Source: an uncultured Clostridia bacterium (GTDB lineage Bacteria; Bacillota; Clostridia; TANB77; CAG-508). Taken from it: a stretch of 64,000 bases of DNA. Position numbers and translations under genes: made by a program. The stretch lies in assembly GCA_934169775.1 (NCBI GenBank), contig CAKPOI010000003.1, positions 1-64,000 of the forward strand. The letters run 5' to 3'. The notes beneath the pieces are model-generated. The model did no database searches. It saw nothing but the letters and a program-made list of their open reading frames with translations, and was not told where the DNA came from. Shown in pieces: positions 8,645-18,300 of this stretch (positions are counted from its first letter, which is position 1; each line of letters starts with the position of its first letter).

Positions 8645-9376
8645 TTATGTTATACTCCATCCTCCGTTTATTGCTATTACTTGTCCAGTTACATATTCAT
8701 CTTCTATAAGCCATTTTATGCATTTGGCTATATCTTTGCTTTCTCCTATTTTTTGTAATGGTATTTCTTCTTTTATTGCTTGTACTTCTTGTTTACTTAG
8801 AGCTGAATTCATTTCTGTGTTTATGAATCCTGGTGCTATTGAGTTTACTCTTATTCCTGATGGTCCTAGTTCTTTTGCTAAAGATTTTGTAAGTCCATCT
8901 ATTCCTGATTTTGATATTGAATATACTACTTCCATTGATGCTCCTATTTGTCCCCATATTGATGATATGTTTATTATTGTTCCTGCTTTGTTTTGAATCA
9001 TATTTTTTGCTACTTGTTGACTCATGCAAAATGTTCCATATAAATTGGTGTTTATTATTTCATCCCAATCTTTTTTTGTCACTTCTGTTAATAGTTGAAT
9101 TTTATCTTTTCCTGCATTATTTATTAATACATCTATTTTTTTGTATTTTTTTGTTACATATTCTACCATCTCTTTACATTCTTTTTCTTGTGATATATCT
9201 GCTTTATATATTTCTATTTCTTTATTTTCTTTTTGTAGTTGTTCTTGTAATTGTTTGGCTTCTTTTTCTGATTTGTTGTAATTTGCTATTACTGTGTGTC
9301 CTTCTTCTGCTAATGTTTTTGCTATTTCTTTTCCTATTCCTCTTGATGCTCCTGTTACTATTATTATTTTTTTCAT
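8645..9376 (-). CDS. ymfI: SDR-family reductase, probably EF-P 5-aminopentanone reductase (YmfI)
   Basis: A 243-aa short-chain dehydrogenase with the NADP(H) motif TGASRGIG (residues 8-15), NNAG (87-90), catalytic Ser139, and YSISK with Tyr152 and Lys156. The segment SSIWGQIGASMEVVYS is close to Bacillus YmfI rather than to FabG, which has SSVVG-MGN-GQ. YmfI reduces the 5-aminopentanone modification on elongation factor P. The rival reading is 3-oxoacyl-ACP reductase FabG. No fatty-acid gene or efp is in the window, so context does not decide. The start at 9376 follows GAAAGGAATGTAAAAA. Confidence 0.8.
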   Translation of the reverse strand: MKKIIIVTGASRGIGKEIAKTLAEEGHTVIANYNKSEKEAKQLQEQLQKENKEIEIYKADISQEKECKEMVEYVTKKYKKIDVLINNAGKDKIQLLTEVTKKDWDEIINTNLYGTFCMSQQVAKNMIQNKAGTIINISSIWGQIGASMEVVYSISKSGIDGLTKSLAKELGPSGIRVNSIAPGFINTEMNSALSKQEVQAIKEEIPLQKIGESKDIAKCIKWLIEDEYVTGQVIAINGGWSIT

Positions 9377-9454
9377 TTTTTACATTCCTTTCATATTTTA
9401 TCTTGATATAGAATAGCTTTGAAAAAATATAGTTTTTTGAATTTTCTATAATAT

Positions 9455-9492
9455 AAAAAAGTTAGTAATCAAGTTTCTCAAGACTACTAACC
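9455..9492 (-). terminator. Terminator of the tRNA operon
   Basis: On the minus strand GTTAGTAGTC...GATTACTAAC is followed by TTTTTTATA, just after tRNA-Thr. Confidence 0.8.
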
Positions 9493-9497
9493 TTTAT

Positions 9498-9573
9498 TGG
9501 AGCCACTTATCCGACTTGAACGGATGACCCTCGCATTACAAGTGCGATGCTCTACCAACTGAGCTAAAGTGGC
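9498..9573 (-). tRNA. tRNA-Thr (anticodon TGT)
   Basis: Minus-strand cloverleaf with acceptor GCCACTT/AAGTGGC, anticodon loop CTTGTAA between stems TCGCA and TGCGA, T-arm GTTCAAGTC and encoded CCA. It is the last gene of the Lys-Glu-Thr operon. Confidence 0.95.
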
Positions 9574-9595
9574 AAAATATATTATTAAAATATAT

Positions 9596-9670
9596 TGGTG
9601 ACCCCGACGGGAATCGAACCCATGTCTCCGCCGTGAAAGGGCGATGTCTTAACCGCTTGACCACGGGGCC
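9596..9670 (-). tRNA. tRNA-Glu (anticodon TTC)
   Basis: Minus-strand cloverleaf with acceptor GGCCCCG, anticodon loop CTTTCAC, T-arm GTTCGATTC and encoded CCA. Confidence 0.95.
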
Positions 9671-9678
9671 TTAATATA

Positions 9679-9717
9679 AAGAACTAAATAACTGTTTTTC
9701 TTAGTTATTTAGTTCTT
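9679..9717 (-). terminator. 15-bp hairpin between tRNA-Lys and tRNA-Glu
   Basis: AAGAACTAAATAACT pairs perfectly with AGTTATTTAGTTCTT and touches the CCA end of tRNA-Lys. It may attenuate transcription into tRNA-Glu or guide 3'-end processing. The T run after it is short, so it is not a typical full terminator. Confidence 0.5.
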
Positions 9718-9792
9718 GGTGAGCTATCCGCGACTCGAACGCGGGACAACTTGATTAAAAGTCAAGTGCTCTACCACCTGAGCTAATAGCCC
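9717..9792 (-). tRNA. tRNA-Lys (anticodon TTT)
   Basis: Minus-strand cloverleaf with acceptor GGGCTAT, D-loop AGGTGGTAGAGC, anticodon loop CTTTTAA, T-arm GTTCGAGTC and encoded CCA. First gene of the operon. Confidence 0.95.
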
Positions 9793-9820
9793 ATATGCGT
9801 GTTCTCCATAACGCTTTTAT

Positions 9821-9849
9821 ATAATACAATATTTTTTTTGAATTGTCAA
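9821..9849 (-). promoter_or_regulatory. Promoter of the Lys-Glu-Thr tRNA operon
   Basis: On the minus strand TTGACA (9844-9849), a 17-nt spacer and TATTAT (9821-9826) lie about 30 nt before tRNA-Lys. Confidence 0.7.
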
Positions 9850-9987
9850 TACTTTTTTTATTTTTTTATTATATTTTTTTAACTTTTTTTGTTTTTTACT
9901 TGTTTTTTGACTTTTTTTACTGTTTTGAGTGTATTAATTACTAAAAAATATTCGTTTTTTGAATCTTTTTACTTTTTCTGTACTAAC

Positions 9988-10042
9988 AGAAAAAAAGCGA
10001 ACTTTAAAAATATTTTTTAATATTCCTTAGTCCGCTTTTTTC
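9988..10042 (-). terminator. Terminator of the adhesin operon
   Basis: On the minus strand AGAAAAAAGCGGAC pairs through an AATATT-rich middle with GTTCGCTTTTTTTCT, about 85 nt beyond the end of the 1749-aa adhesin. A related GCGGAC/GTCCGC hairpin lies upstream of the operon at 20611-20661. Confidence 0.6.
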
Positions 10043-10126
10043 TATAAGATTTTTTTTAGTGTTTCTTTGTTCTGTTTTCAAAAGTATATGTGTTTTTTAA
10101 GTCTTTCCTAAAATCATCCCAAGCCA

Positions 10127-13100
10127 TTAGTTTGTTTTTAAGAACTTCTTTCTTATTACAATTATTCCTACCGCTAAGATTATTAATGATACTAGTCCTA
10201 TTGTTGCATACATTACTATTTGTCCTGATTCTCCTGTTGGTGGATGTATTATTATGTCTTCTGAATAGTGATAATCTGGCTCTTTGTTGCTTCCTGGTTG
10301 GTCATTATTTTTGTTATTTGATTTAGGATCTGGTTTGTCTGGGTTAAAGTTTCCTAAAGTTTCTCCAAATGTTGTATCTGTATCTTCCTGATACATTTCT
10401 CTTCCCCAATTTTTTGTTACTTCTACTACTTCTGTCCAGTTTGAGTATTTCATATCATCCTGTGTTGGTACTAATGATTTGTCTACTAATAATTTTATTG
10501 ATGAACTTGTACTTTCTCCTGGTTTTAGCCTTTCGTTTTCAAATCCTTTTCCTAATAGTACTGTTGTATATTTAAACTCTGTTCCTGAACCTAAATTACC
10601 ATATAATGTGCTATTTAGCCATTTTTTTGCATCTGCATATTTTAATACTGACCATTTATTTGCTTCATTTGTTGTATCATTTGTTAGCATTTTGCTGTTT
10701 TTATCATATGATAATTCGTCATCTACATAGTTTATTATATTTGATGCTGTTAGTTTTACTTTGTCATTTTCTGTTCCTGCTACTCCTGACCTATAGTAAT
10801 CTTTTGTTATATATTCTAACTCACTCTTGTTTTCTAGTGTGTATTCATATTCTACCAATAGTTGTGCTCTTTGTAAAATTTCTGAGTCTATTTCCATTTC
10901 TATAAATCCTTTTGTTGCTTTTTGTGTCTTGCTTTCTCTTCCTGCTGATGGCATGTATTTTACATTTGATACATTCATGTCTGCACTTGGTACTATTTCT
11001 TTTAATACATTTCCTTCACTTGTTTTTAATAGTATTTTGCTTACTTTGTCATTTATTTTTATTTTGTATCTTGCTCTTTCTACTATTCCAAAGTCTACAT
11101 TTCTTACTTTGAAATTTACTGAAGCTGTGTCGTTGTCACTAGTAAAGTTTCCATTGATTTCTAATTGCATATCCATTTTTGGTGTGTATGCATCTAGTTT
11201 TAAGTTAGAATTTATTTCTGTGTCATGTCTTATATGTTGTAATGTTGTTCCCTCATTCCATGTACTTTCTATTTGTGTTCTTGTTTTTGATCCATCATTT
11301 TGCGGTAATTTGTAATATTCATTTCCATCATATACATCTATTGCATCTGATAATCTTATTTCTACATCTTTTTTATACCAGAATCCATTACCTTTTTCAT
11401 AATTTTTAGTTATTCTGTTTTTATCATATATTGTTCCCTTATATTTCTGTACTGGATATAATTGTGTTCCATATTGATATATTACTATATAATCGCCTGG
11501 TATAAATCCACTTAAAGTATACTTTCCATTTGATTGTGTGTTATTTATTCTTATTATTTGCCTTGTTCCTATATCATATAAAATTACTTTTACTCCTTCA
11601 ACTTGTTTTATATCTTGTGATGTAAGTATTCCGTTTCCTTTTCTTTCTTGTCCCACCTTAAATTCTGGATTTGTATAATCTTCAAATACTACACCATTTA
11701 CATTTCTGTTTTCTGATGATATTTTTAATGCTACATCTGGTGCCCATCCTAAATCATCTTCTACTGTTTGTAATCTTCTTTCTGGATCTGCATTTCCTAC
11801 TGCTGAATCTGTATCTATTGCTGTATAATCTTTTCCATCTTTTTTGGCTGAACATGAATTGATTTCTACTACATTTGCTGCTATATTTACATTTCCATTT
11901 ACTAAGCTTAATAATTTTGATTTTGATACTTCATATTTTACATATATTGTTTGATTTGTTCCTATTGGGATATTTACTTGATTATATTTGTCTGTATATC
12001 TCTTTAAGTTATTATAATTTATTTTTCCTCCTATTGTAAGTGTTCCTGCATCTGAATCTGTACTTACTGAACTTCCTACTCCTACTATATTTAATCCTGA
12101 ATCATAATAATTTACTATATCCCCTATTGTTGCATTTATTTGTGAATTTTGATTTTGTATATCTATCTTATATGTTAAATATAGTTTTAATGCACCATTA
12201 TTATTTCTATTATATTCTACATCTGATCTATATAGTTTTCTGTCTATTGCTTTATTATAGTCATTTGAACATCTTATACTTATATTATAATTGTCGTTTC
12301 TATTATATCTATAAAGATGTCTGTATGTTTTTCCTCCATAATATGATTCATTTCTTGTTAAGTTTACTTCTGCTGCATATAATTGGTTCTTTATTGCCAT
12401 ATCTACCATTGGTCTTTCATACATTCCAAAATTGATATTATATATTGTTTCATCTATTATTTCTTGTTCTTCTAATTTGTATCCTGTTTCTGATATGTAT
12501 GATTTGATATGGTATTTTGTGTCTGCATAGTATTTATCATCAAGCTTATGCCCTTTACTATCTTTTTCGCTTGTTTGATATAATACTTTACTTTCATATC
12601 TTCCTTCATTTGGATATTGATTATAACTATATTCTACTGTATATCCTGTACTTGTATTATTTACTGATTTTCCATTATTTATTTTTGAATTTGCCGTTAA
12701 ACTAGAAAATCTTGTATTCATTATGTTTCTATCTACTGTTGTTTCTTTTGCTTTTGATCCATTTATTCCTGCACTTGTTGCTACATTTTCATATTTTATT
12801 CCATTATATTCAAATACTATTGTGTATTGCGATATTTCTGTTTGTTTTATTATATAATCTTCTCCATAGAATTTATATGTTCCATTTCCTAAATAATTTC
12901 CTCTACTGTCATATCCTGATGAAATATTTGCTATTTCTGTTCCATTTTTTCTTAAACTTACTTTTACTCCATTTATTCCTTCTCCTGAATCAAATACGTC
13001 GTTTCTTGCATTTGTTTTTCCTTCTCCTCCGTCTAGGAATACTGTTCCTTGTAAACTTATTACGTGTGGTGTATTTGGTATTGATGTTACTCCATTTGAT

Positions 13101-15376
13101 GTTAGTGCTATTCCTTGTGTGTTTGTTACTTTATATCCAGGTGGTGCTTCTATTTCATATGCTTCATAATTTCCATATATTATGTCTGTTAGTGCAATTC
13201 TTCCATTATCATCTGTTTCAAATGTGTATGCTGAACTTTGATCTACCAATTGTTTATATTGGTTTAGATATTGCCCTGTGCCAGTATTTCTAATTTTGAA
13301 TTTTGCATGTGATAGTTTTGTGCTTGGTTGTGTACCATCATATTTTTCTATTGTTAAACTTATTAATTGTTCATTTGGTATACTTGTTAATGCATTTGCT
13401 TGTAAATCTACTCCATTTGTATATAGTATTCTGTATCCTGATGGTGCACTTTGTTCATATGCTGTATAATTTCCTTTTGGTACTTGTTCAAGTGTTATAC
13501 GACCATTACTATTTGTTGTAAATGTTGATGCTTCACTTTCTTGGACTAATGTTTTATCTGATTTTAACCAAGTTCCACTATTTTTTTCTTTTATTTTAAA
13601 TGTTGCTCCTGATAATGCCTTCATAGTTATGTTGTCATATTTGAATATTGATAAGTCTACTGTCGTTATTTCTGGTGGATTTGGTATGTCTGTAGTTCCA
13701 TTTCCCTCAAGTGCTATTCCATTTGTTGTTTTTATTTTATATCCTGTTGGTGCATATGTTTCTATTGCTTCATATTCTCCTCCTGGTACATTTGTTAGTG
13801 AAATTGTTCCATTTGCGTCTGTTTCAAATTCACTTGCTTGAGTTGCATCTACCAAATCTTTACTGCTATTTAAATATTTTCCTGTGTTAATTTCTCTTAT
13901 TTTAAATTTTGCTCCTGGTAGCTTTTTACTTTCATTTGATTCATCATATTTTACAATAGTTAAATCTATATCTTTTGGTGTATTTCCAACTTCTACTACT
14001 GTATTAACTGGTATTTCCTTATATCCTTGCCATGCTTTTGAATATTGGTGTAATATATTACTTTTTGCTGCTCCTTCGAATGCCGAATATCTATCAACAG
14101 GTAAGTCTTCTATGACTATTCTTCCATTTTCATCAGTTACGAAATCATGTGCATTCTCTTTTTTTACTATTGTAGGTTTTCCATTTGCATCAAGATATCT
14201 TCTATCTTCCTTTTTTTCTCTTACTGTTCTAAAATTAAATATTATACCTGGCATCGGCTCTCCAGTTACCGTATTGTATTTATATATTTCTATCGTCATT
14301 GTAGTTTGCTTACTATTTACTACTTTGGTGGTTCTATTAAGAGTTAATGCTATTGTTCCACTTATTTTTTGATATGTTGCTGGTGCTTTAGTTTCTATTG
14401 CCTCATATTCACCTGCAGGTAAATCATTTATTTCTATTGTTTGGTAATTTCCATTCTTAGTTGTAGACCATTTAGCTGCATTTTTCTTTGTTTTTACTAG
14501 CCATGAATTACTATTTAAATAATATCCATATGTTTTATTTCTTATTATAAATGTTGCTCCTTTTAGTTTATTTCCATTTTGGTCTACTTTATCTATTTTT
14601 AAAGATGAAGTCGCTTTAGTTCCCGCAAATACCAACTGACTTTGTAATACATTTGCACCGGCACCATTAACAACAATACCATCCATTACAATAAATCTTC
14701 CCTTGTATTTTAAGTAACCTGCTGCTACACCCGCATCAATAGTAGCTGTATCATCAAAATGTTGACCTGCTCCTGCCACTCTTGATGGTATAGCATCTAC
14801 TTTTTGATTATAATATGCTCTTGCTACACATCCTGCTATTATGTTTCTTCCTGATATGCTATTATTATATCCAGTAGATGCTAAATATGCTGCTCCATAT
14901 AAATATTTAGCTGGTGTTCCACTTTTAGAAAGCTCTTTATCTCCACCACTTGTATGTACAATAATTGTTCCTTTTCCATCTAAGTTTACATCTATAATTC
15001 CTGTTATAGCGTATACTGCTGTGTTATAATTTCCATAACTTGAATAGTCATGTGCATCTATACATGCATCATTATTTAAATCATATGGAAAATATTTTTT
15101 TCCTGCAGGTATGTCTGATACATTTTTTCCTGCTAATCCTGCTACTTCATTAGAATAATATAAGTTTGGTTTACTTTGTGCTGCAAGTATTAAGTCATCT
15201 ATTGAAACAGATACTGAACATGGACTACTTGATCTCTTATCTGTTACTCCATTTAAATTATCTATTTTTTCTAAAACTGATGCTGCTTTTACTTTAGAAG
15301 TAGGAAAAAATATGAATAACATTAAAAACATTATAAATATACTTGCAATATAAATTATTTTTTTATTTTTCTTCAT
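10127..15376 (-). CDS. Giant SpaA/Cna-B repeat surface adhesin with sortase-type anchor
   Basis: A 1749-aa exported protein. The signal peptide is MKKNKKIIYIASIFIMFLML...KVKAA. An N-terminal region follows with a dockerin-like DLNNDACIDAHDYSSY. Then come about five tandem SpaA/Cna-B modules, each opening like LTIEKYD or DLSIFKYD, containing GAxFKI, and ending YEAIETxAPxGYK. Later SdrD-like segments (VFLDGGEGKTNARND; GNGILTSQDIKQVEGVKVIL) precede a long beta-rich region. The C-terminus is HPPTGES, a hydrophobic helix and RKKFLKTN, a plausible sortase signal of the xPxTG type. Cna-B modules commonly form Lys-Asn isopeptide bonds. Its start overlaps the end of the upstream surface-protein gene by 14 nt and uses AAAGGAGG inside it, so translation is probably coupled. 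Confidence 0.85.
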   Translation of the reverse strand: MKKNKKIIYIASIFIMFLMLFIFFPTSKVKAASVLEKIDNLNGVTDKRSSSPCSVSVSIDDLILAAQSKPNLYYSNEVAGLAGKNVSDIPAGKKYFPYDLNNDACIDAHDYSSYGNYNTAVYAITGIIDVNLDGKGTIIVHTSGGDKELSKSGTPAKYLYGAAYLASTGYNNSISGRNIIAGCVARAYYNQKVDAIPSRVAGAGQHFDDTATIDAGVAAGYLKYKGRFIVMDGIVVNGAGANVLQSQLVFAGTKATSSLKIDKVDQNGNKLKGATFIIRNKTYGYYLNSNSWLVKTKKNAAKWSTTKNGNYQTIEINDLPAGEYEAIETKAPATYQKISGTIALTLNRTTKVVNSKQTTMTIEIYKYNTVTGEPMPGIIFNFRTVREKKEDRRYLDANGKPTIVKKENAHDFVTDENGRIVIEDLPVDRYSAFEGAAKSNILHQYSKAWQGYKEIPVNTVVEVGNTPKDIDLTIVKYDESNESKKLPGAKFKIREINTGKYLNSSKDLVDATQASEFETDANGTISLTNVPGGEYEAIETYAPTGYKIKTTNGIALEGNGTTDIPNPPEITTVDLSIFKYDNITMKALSGATFKIKEKNSGTWLKSDKTLVQESEASTFTTNSNGRITLEQVPKGNYTAYEQSAPSGYRILYTNGVDLQANALTSIPNEQLISLTIEKYDGTQPSTKLSHAKFKIRNTGTGQYLNQYKQLVDQSSAYTFETDDNGRIALTDIIYGNYEAYEIEAPPGYKVTNTQGIALTSNGVTSIPNTPHVISLQGTVFLDGGEGKTNARNDVFDSGEGINGVKVSLRKNGTEIANISSGYDSRGNYLGNGTYKFYGEDYIIKQTEISQYTIVFEYNGIKYENVATSAGINGSKAKETTVDRNIMNTRFSSLTANSKINNGKSVNNTSTGYTVEYSYNQYPNEGRYESKVLYQTSEKDSKGHKLDDKYYADTKYHIKSYISETGYKLEEQEIIDETIYNINFGMYERPMVDMAIKNQLYAAEVNLTRNESYYGGKTYRHLYRYNRNDNYNISIRCSNDYNKAIDRKLYRSDVEYNRNNNGALKLYLTYKIDIQNQNSQINATIGDIVNYYDSGLNIVGVGSSVSTDSDAGTLTIGGKINYNNLKRYTDKYNQVNIPIGTNQTIYVKYEVSKSKLLSLVNGNVNIAANVVEINSCSAKKDGKDYTAIDTDSAVGNADPERRLQTVEDDLGWAPDVALKISSENRNVNGVVFEDYTNPEFKVGQERKGNGILTSQDIKQVEGVKVILYDIGTRQIIRINNTQSNGKYTLSGFIPGDYIVIYQYGTQLYPVQKYKGTIYDKNRITKNYEKGNGFWYKKDVEIRLSDAIDVYDGNEYYKLPQNDGSKTRTQIESTWNEGTTLQHIRHDTEINSNLKLDAYTPKMDMQLEINGNFTSDNDTASVNFKVRNVDFGIVERARYKIKINDKVSKILLKTSEGNVLKEIVPSADMNVSNVKYMPSAGRESKTQKATKGFIEMEIDSEILQRAQLLVEYEYTLENKSELEYITKDYYRSGVAGTENDKVKLTASNIINYVDDELSYDKNSKMLTNDTTNEANKWSVLKYADAKKWLNSTLYGNLGSGTEFKYTTVLLGKGFENERLKPGESTSSSIKLLVDKSLVPTQDDMKYSNWTEVVEVTKNWGREMYQEDTDTTFGETLGNFNPDKPDPKSNNKNNDQPGSNKEPDYHYSEDIIIHPPTGESGQIVMYATIGLVSLIILAVGIIVIRKKFLKTN

Positions 15377-18300
15377 TTTTTTCCTCCTTTCTAATACGCA
15401 ATATTACAAACATTATTCCTGCTAATATTATTATTGCAAATGTGCTTATTACTATTGCTTTTCCTGTTTTTATACTTATTATTATGTCTGCTCCACTGAA
15501 ATCGTCTTCATTTGTGTTTTTATTTTTTGTTATAGAGTCTATATCTGCTATGTTTTCTGAATTTGTGTCTCCTGCTATTTCTGCTGTGTTAAATGTTGTT
15601 CCTGTATTATTTTCTGTCATCTTTTTAGTTAATATTAGTTTTACTTCTTTGCTTTCTCCTGGATTTATTTGTTCATTTGCTAATGCTGTTGTATATAGGT
15701 TTCCATCTTCTCCTTTATACCATGATTGATTTAAGCTTGCATCAAATGTTACATCTTCTGGCATGTAATCTACTATTTCTGTAGCCTTTCCTGCTATTTT
15801 TCCTTCATTGGTTACTTTTATACTGTATTCCATTAATACAGTCGTATTTTTTATTTTCTTTGCTGCTATTTCTGCTTTTGCAAGTTTGCTATTTGAAAAT
15901 TTCTTTACTGTTTGTTTTCCATTTTCTATTATTGTTATTTTTGTTACTGTTTTATTTAAGCTTAAGTCAAATTTCTCTACTTCCGTAAATCCTGCATCAA
16001 CATTTTCTATACTTTTGTCTGTTATTTCAAATACGTCTGTTACTGCTACATCTTTGCCATCATAATTTCTTACTATAACGTCTGAATTTTCATCATCTTT
16101 TAATCCATCTTTTTGATAGATTGTTGGTTTATATTTGCTTTGGTCATATGTAAATATTACAAGATATTTTCCTTTTTCTAGTTCTTTAAATTCATAATTT
16201 CCATTAGTATCTGTGTTTGTTTCTTTTATTTGACTTCCTGTTTGATTATTTATTAATTTTACATTTAGATTTGATAATGGCTTTTCATTTGAGTCTTTTT
16301 TACCGTTTTTATTTTCATCTATCCATGCTTTTCCTGAGATTTTTGATCCTTGTTCTGTTGTATTGTTGTTATTATCTCCTGAATTGTTTCCATTGTCATC
16401 GTCATCATCATCTGTTCCATCTTGTCCATAATTGTTGTCTTCTTCTCCTTCTCCTGTTACTCCATGTAATCCATATGTTACTTGGCTTACTATTTCTTCT
16501 TGGTTTTCTGGTATTACTGTTAATGTTGTTTCTAGCATTGATGTCTCTGCTTTTTCTTTATTTACTACTGTACATATTACTATTTCTATATCACATTCTT
16601 TTGTTAATTTTATTGTTTTTAAAAATTTGTTATTTTCTATATTTAGTTCTGTTCTTTCTCCATTTATTGTCATGTATGCATTGCTTATTTCAAATGCACT
16701 TGGTATTTCTATTTTTACTACTGCTTCTCTTTCTATTACTCCTTTGTTTTTTATTGTTGCTGTAAAATCCACTTTGTTTTTATTTACTAATGATGATGCT
16801 GTTTGGCTTCCTTTTAGATTTACATCTATTGTTGTTTTTGATTGTAATATTTGCCTTTTTACTACATTTGAGTTATATATTTCTTCTCCTACTTTTGCAT
16901 TTGCTACTACACTTACTTCTCTATTTGTTATGTCTAACGGTAATTCTTCTGCTATAAATAGATGGTTTATCATGTATTCTCCTTTTGCTTCTATTTTTGG
17001 TATATTTATTAATATTTGTCCATTTTCATCTTGTTTTATTCCACTTGTTAATTCTCTGTTTATAGATGTTAAGTCTAGTTTTAGTCCTTCTGATACATAT
17101 TCTGTTATGTTTACATTTGTTAATTCTGTGTCTGTTAAGTTGTATACATACATTACTGTTGGGTATAAATTCCCCGCTACATACTCATGCCTTTCTGATG
17201 AGTTATGCATTATTTTTACCTTTATTTTACTGTCCTTAATACTGTTTGTATATGTAGTATATTGTTTTTCTGTTAGTCCATCTGCTGTAATTTTTATTTT
17301 TCCTTTTGTAACATTTCCATTTATTTTCTTTGTTGAAAATTCATAATCATATTCATATGTTTCATTTGGTTTTAATTCTATATTTTCTTTTTTTAGCTCT
17401 TTGCATTTTTCATCTTCTGTATAGAATATGTTTTCTCCCATTTCTCCTGTTTGAGCATTTTGTCCTTGGTAATATAATTTATTATACATTATTGCATTTT
17501 CTTGTGTTGCACTTATTCCTATATTTGATATTGTTTTATCTGTTGTATTTGTTATTTTTACGTGATATTCTATTACTTCTCCTTCTGATATCTCTTCTCC
17601 ATCTTTAAATTCTTTTCCTGCTTTTGTTGCTGCTAGCTCTACCTTTAATTCTTCATTTTCTTCTTGTATTCCTATTGTGCTTAATTGTGCAAAGTTTTTA
17701 CTTGTGTTTTCTGTGCTTTCATCTTTTACTATTGGTGTTGCTTCATTTGTTACTGTTGTTTTATTTGTTTCATTTAGTGTTTGTCCATTTATTGAATATG
17801 TTACTTTGTCTTGCATTATTCCTTGTTTTCCTGCCTCTAAGTTTGCTTTTACTTCATATTCTATTTTTACTACTTGTCCTTCACTCATTGTTCCTATATT
17901 TAATTTGAATTTTTTTACTCTTGTTATATCTTCTACATCTTTTACCCAATTATCTCCTTCTTCTTCATATGAATATTCTACATTTTCTTTTTCTATTCCT
18001 TTTATATATGTTAGTTCTTCTACTTTTCCTTCTATACTTACATTTTGTACTTCAAATTTATTGTTATTTACTATTGATACTTCTCTATTTAGTATCTTTT
18101 CTTCGTCTTTTTCTTCTATTGCTATGTTTTTTACTTCTTCTCCTATTGTTTCTGTTGTTTCTCCTGCTTTATATCCTTTTACTTCTGAATATGTAAATAC
18201 TCCATTTTTTGCATTTATGTTTGCTTCTGTAGAAAATGTTTTTCTTTCATATCCTTCATTTTTTACTTCTACTTTTATTTCTTCTTGCTTTGATGGTATA

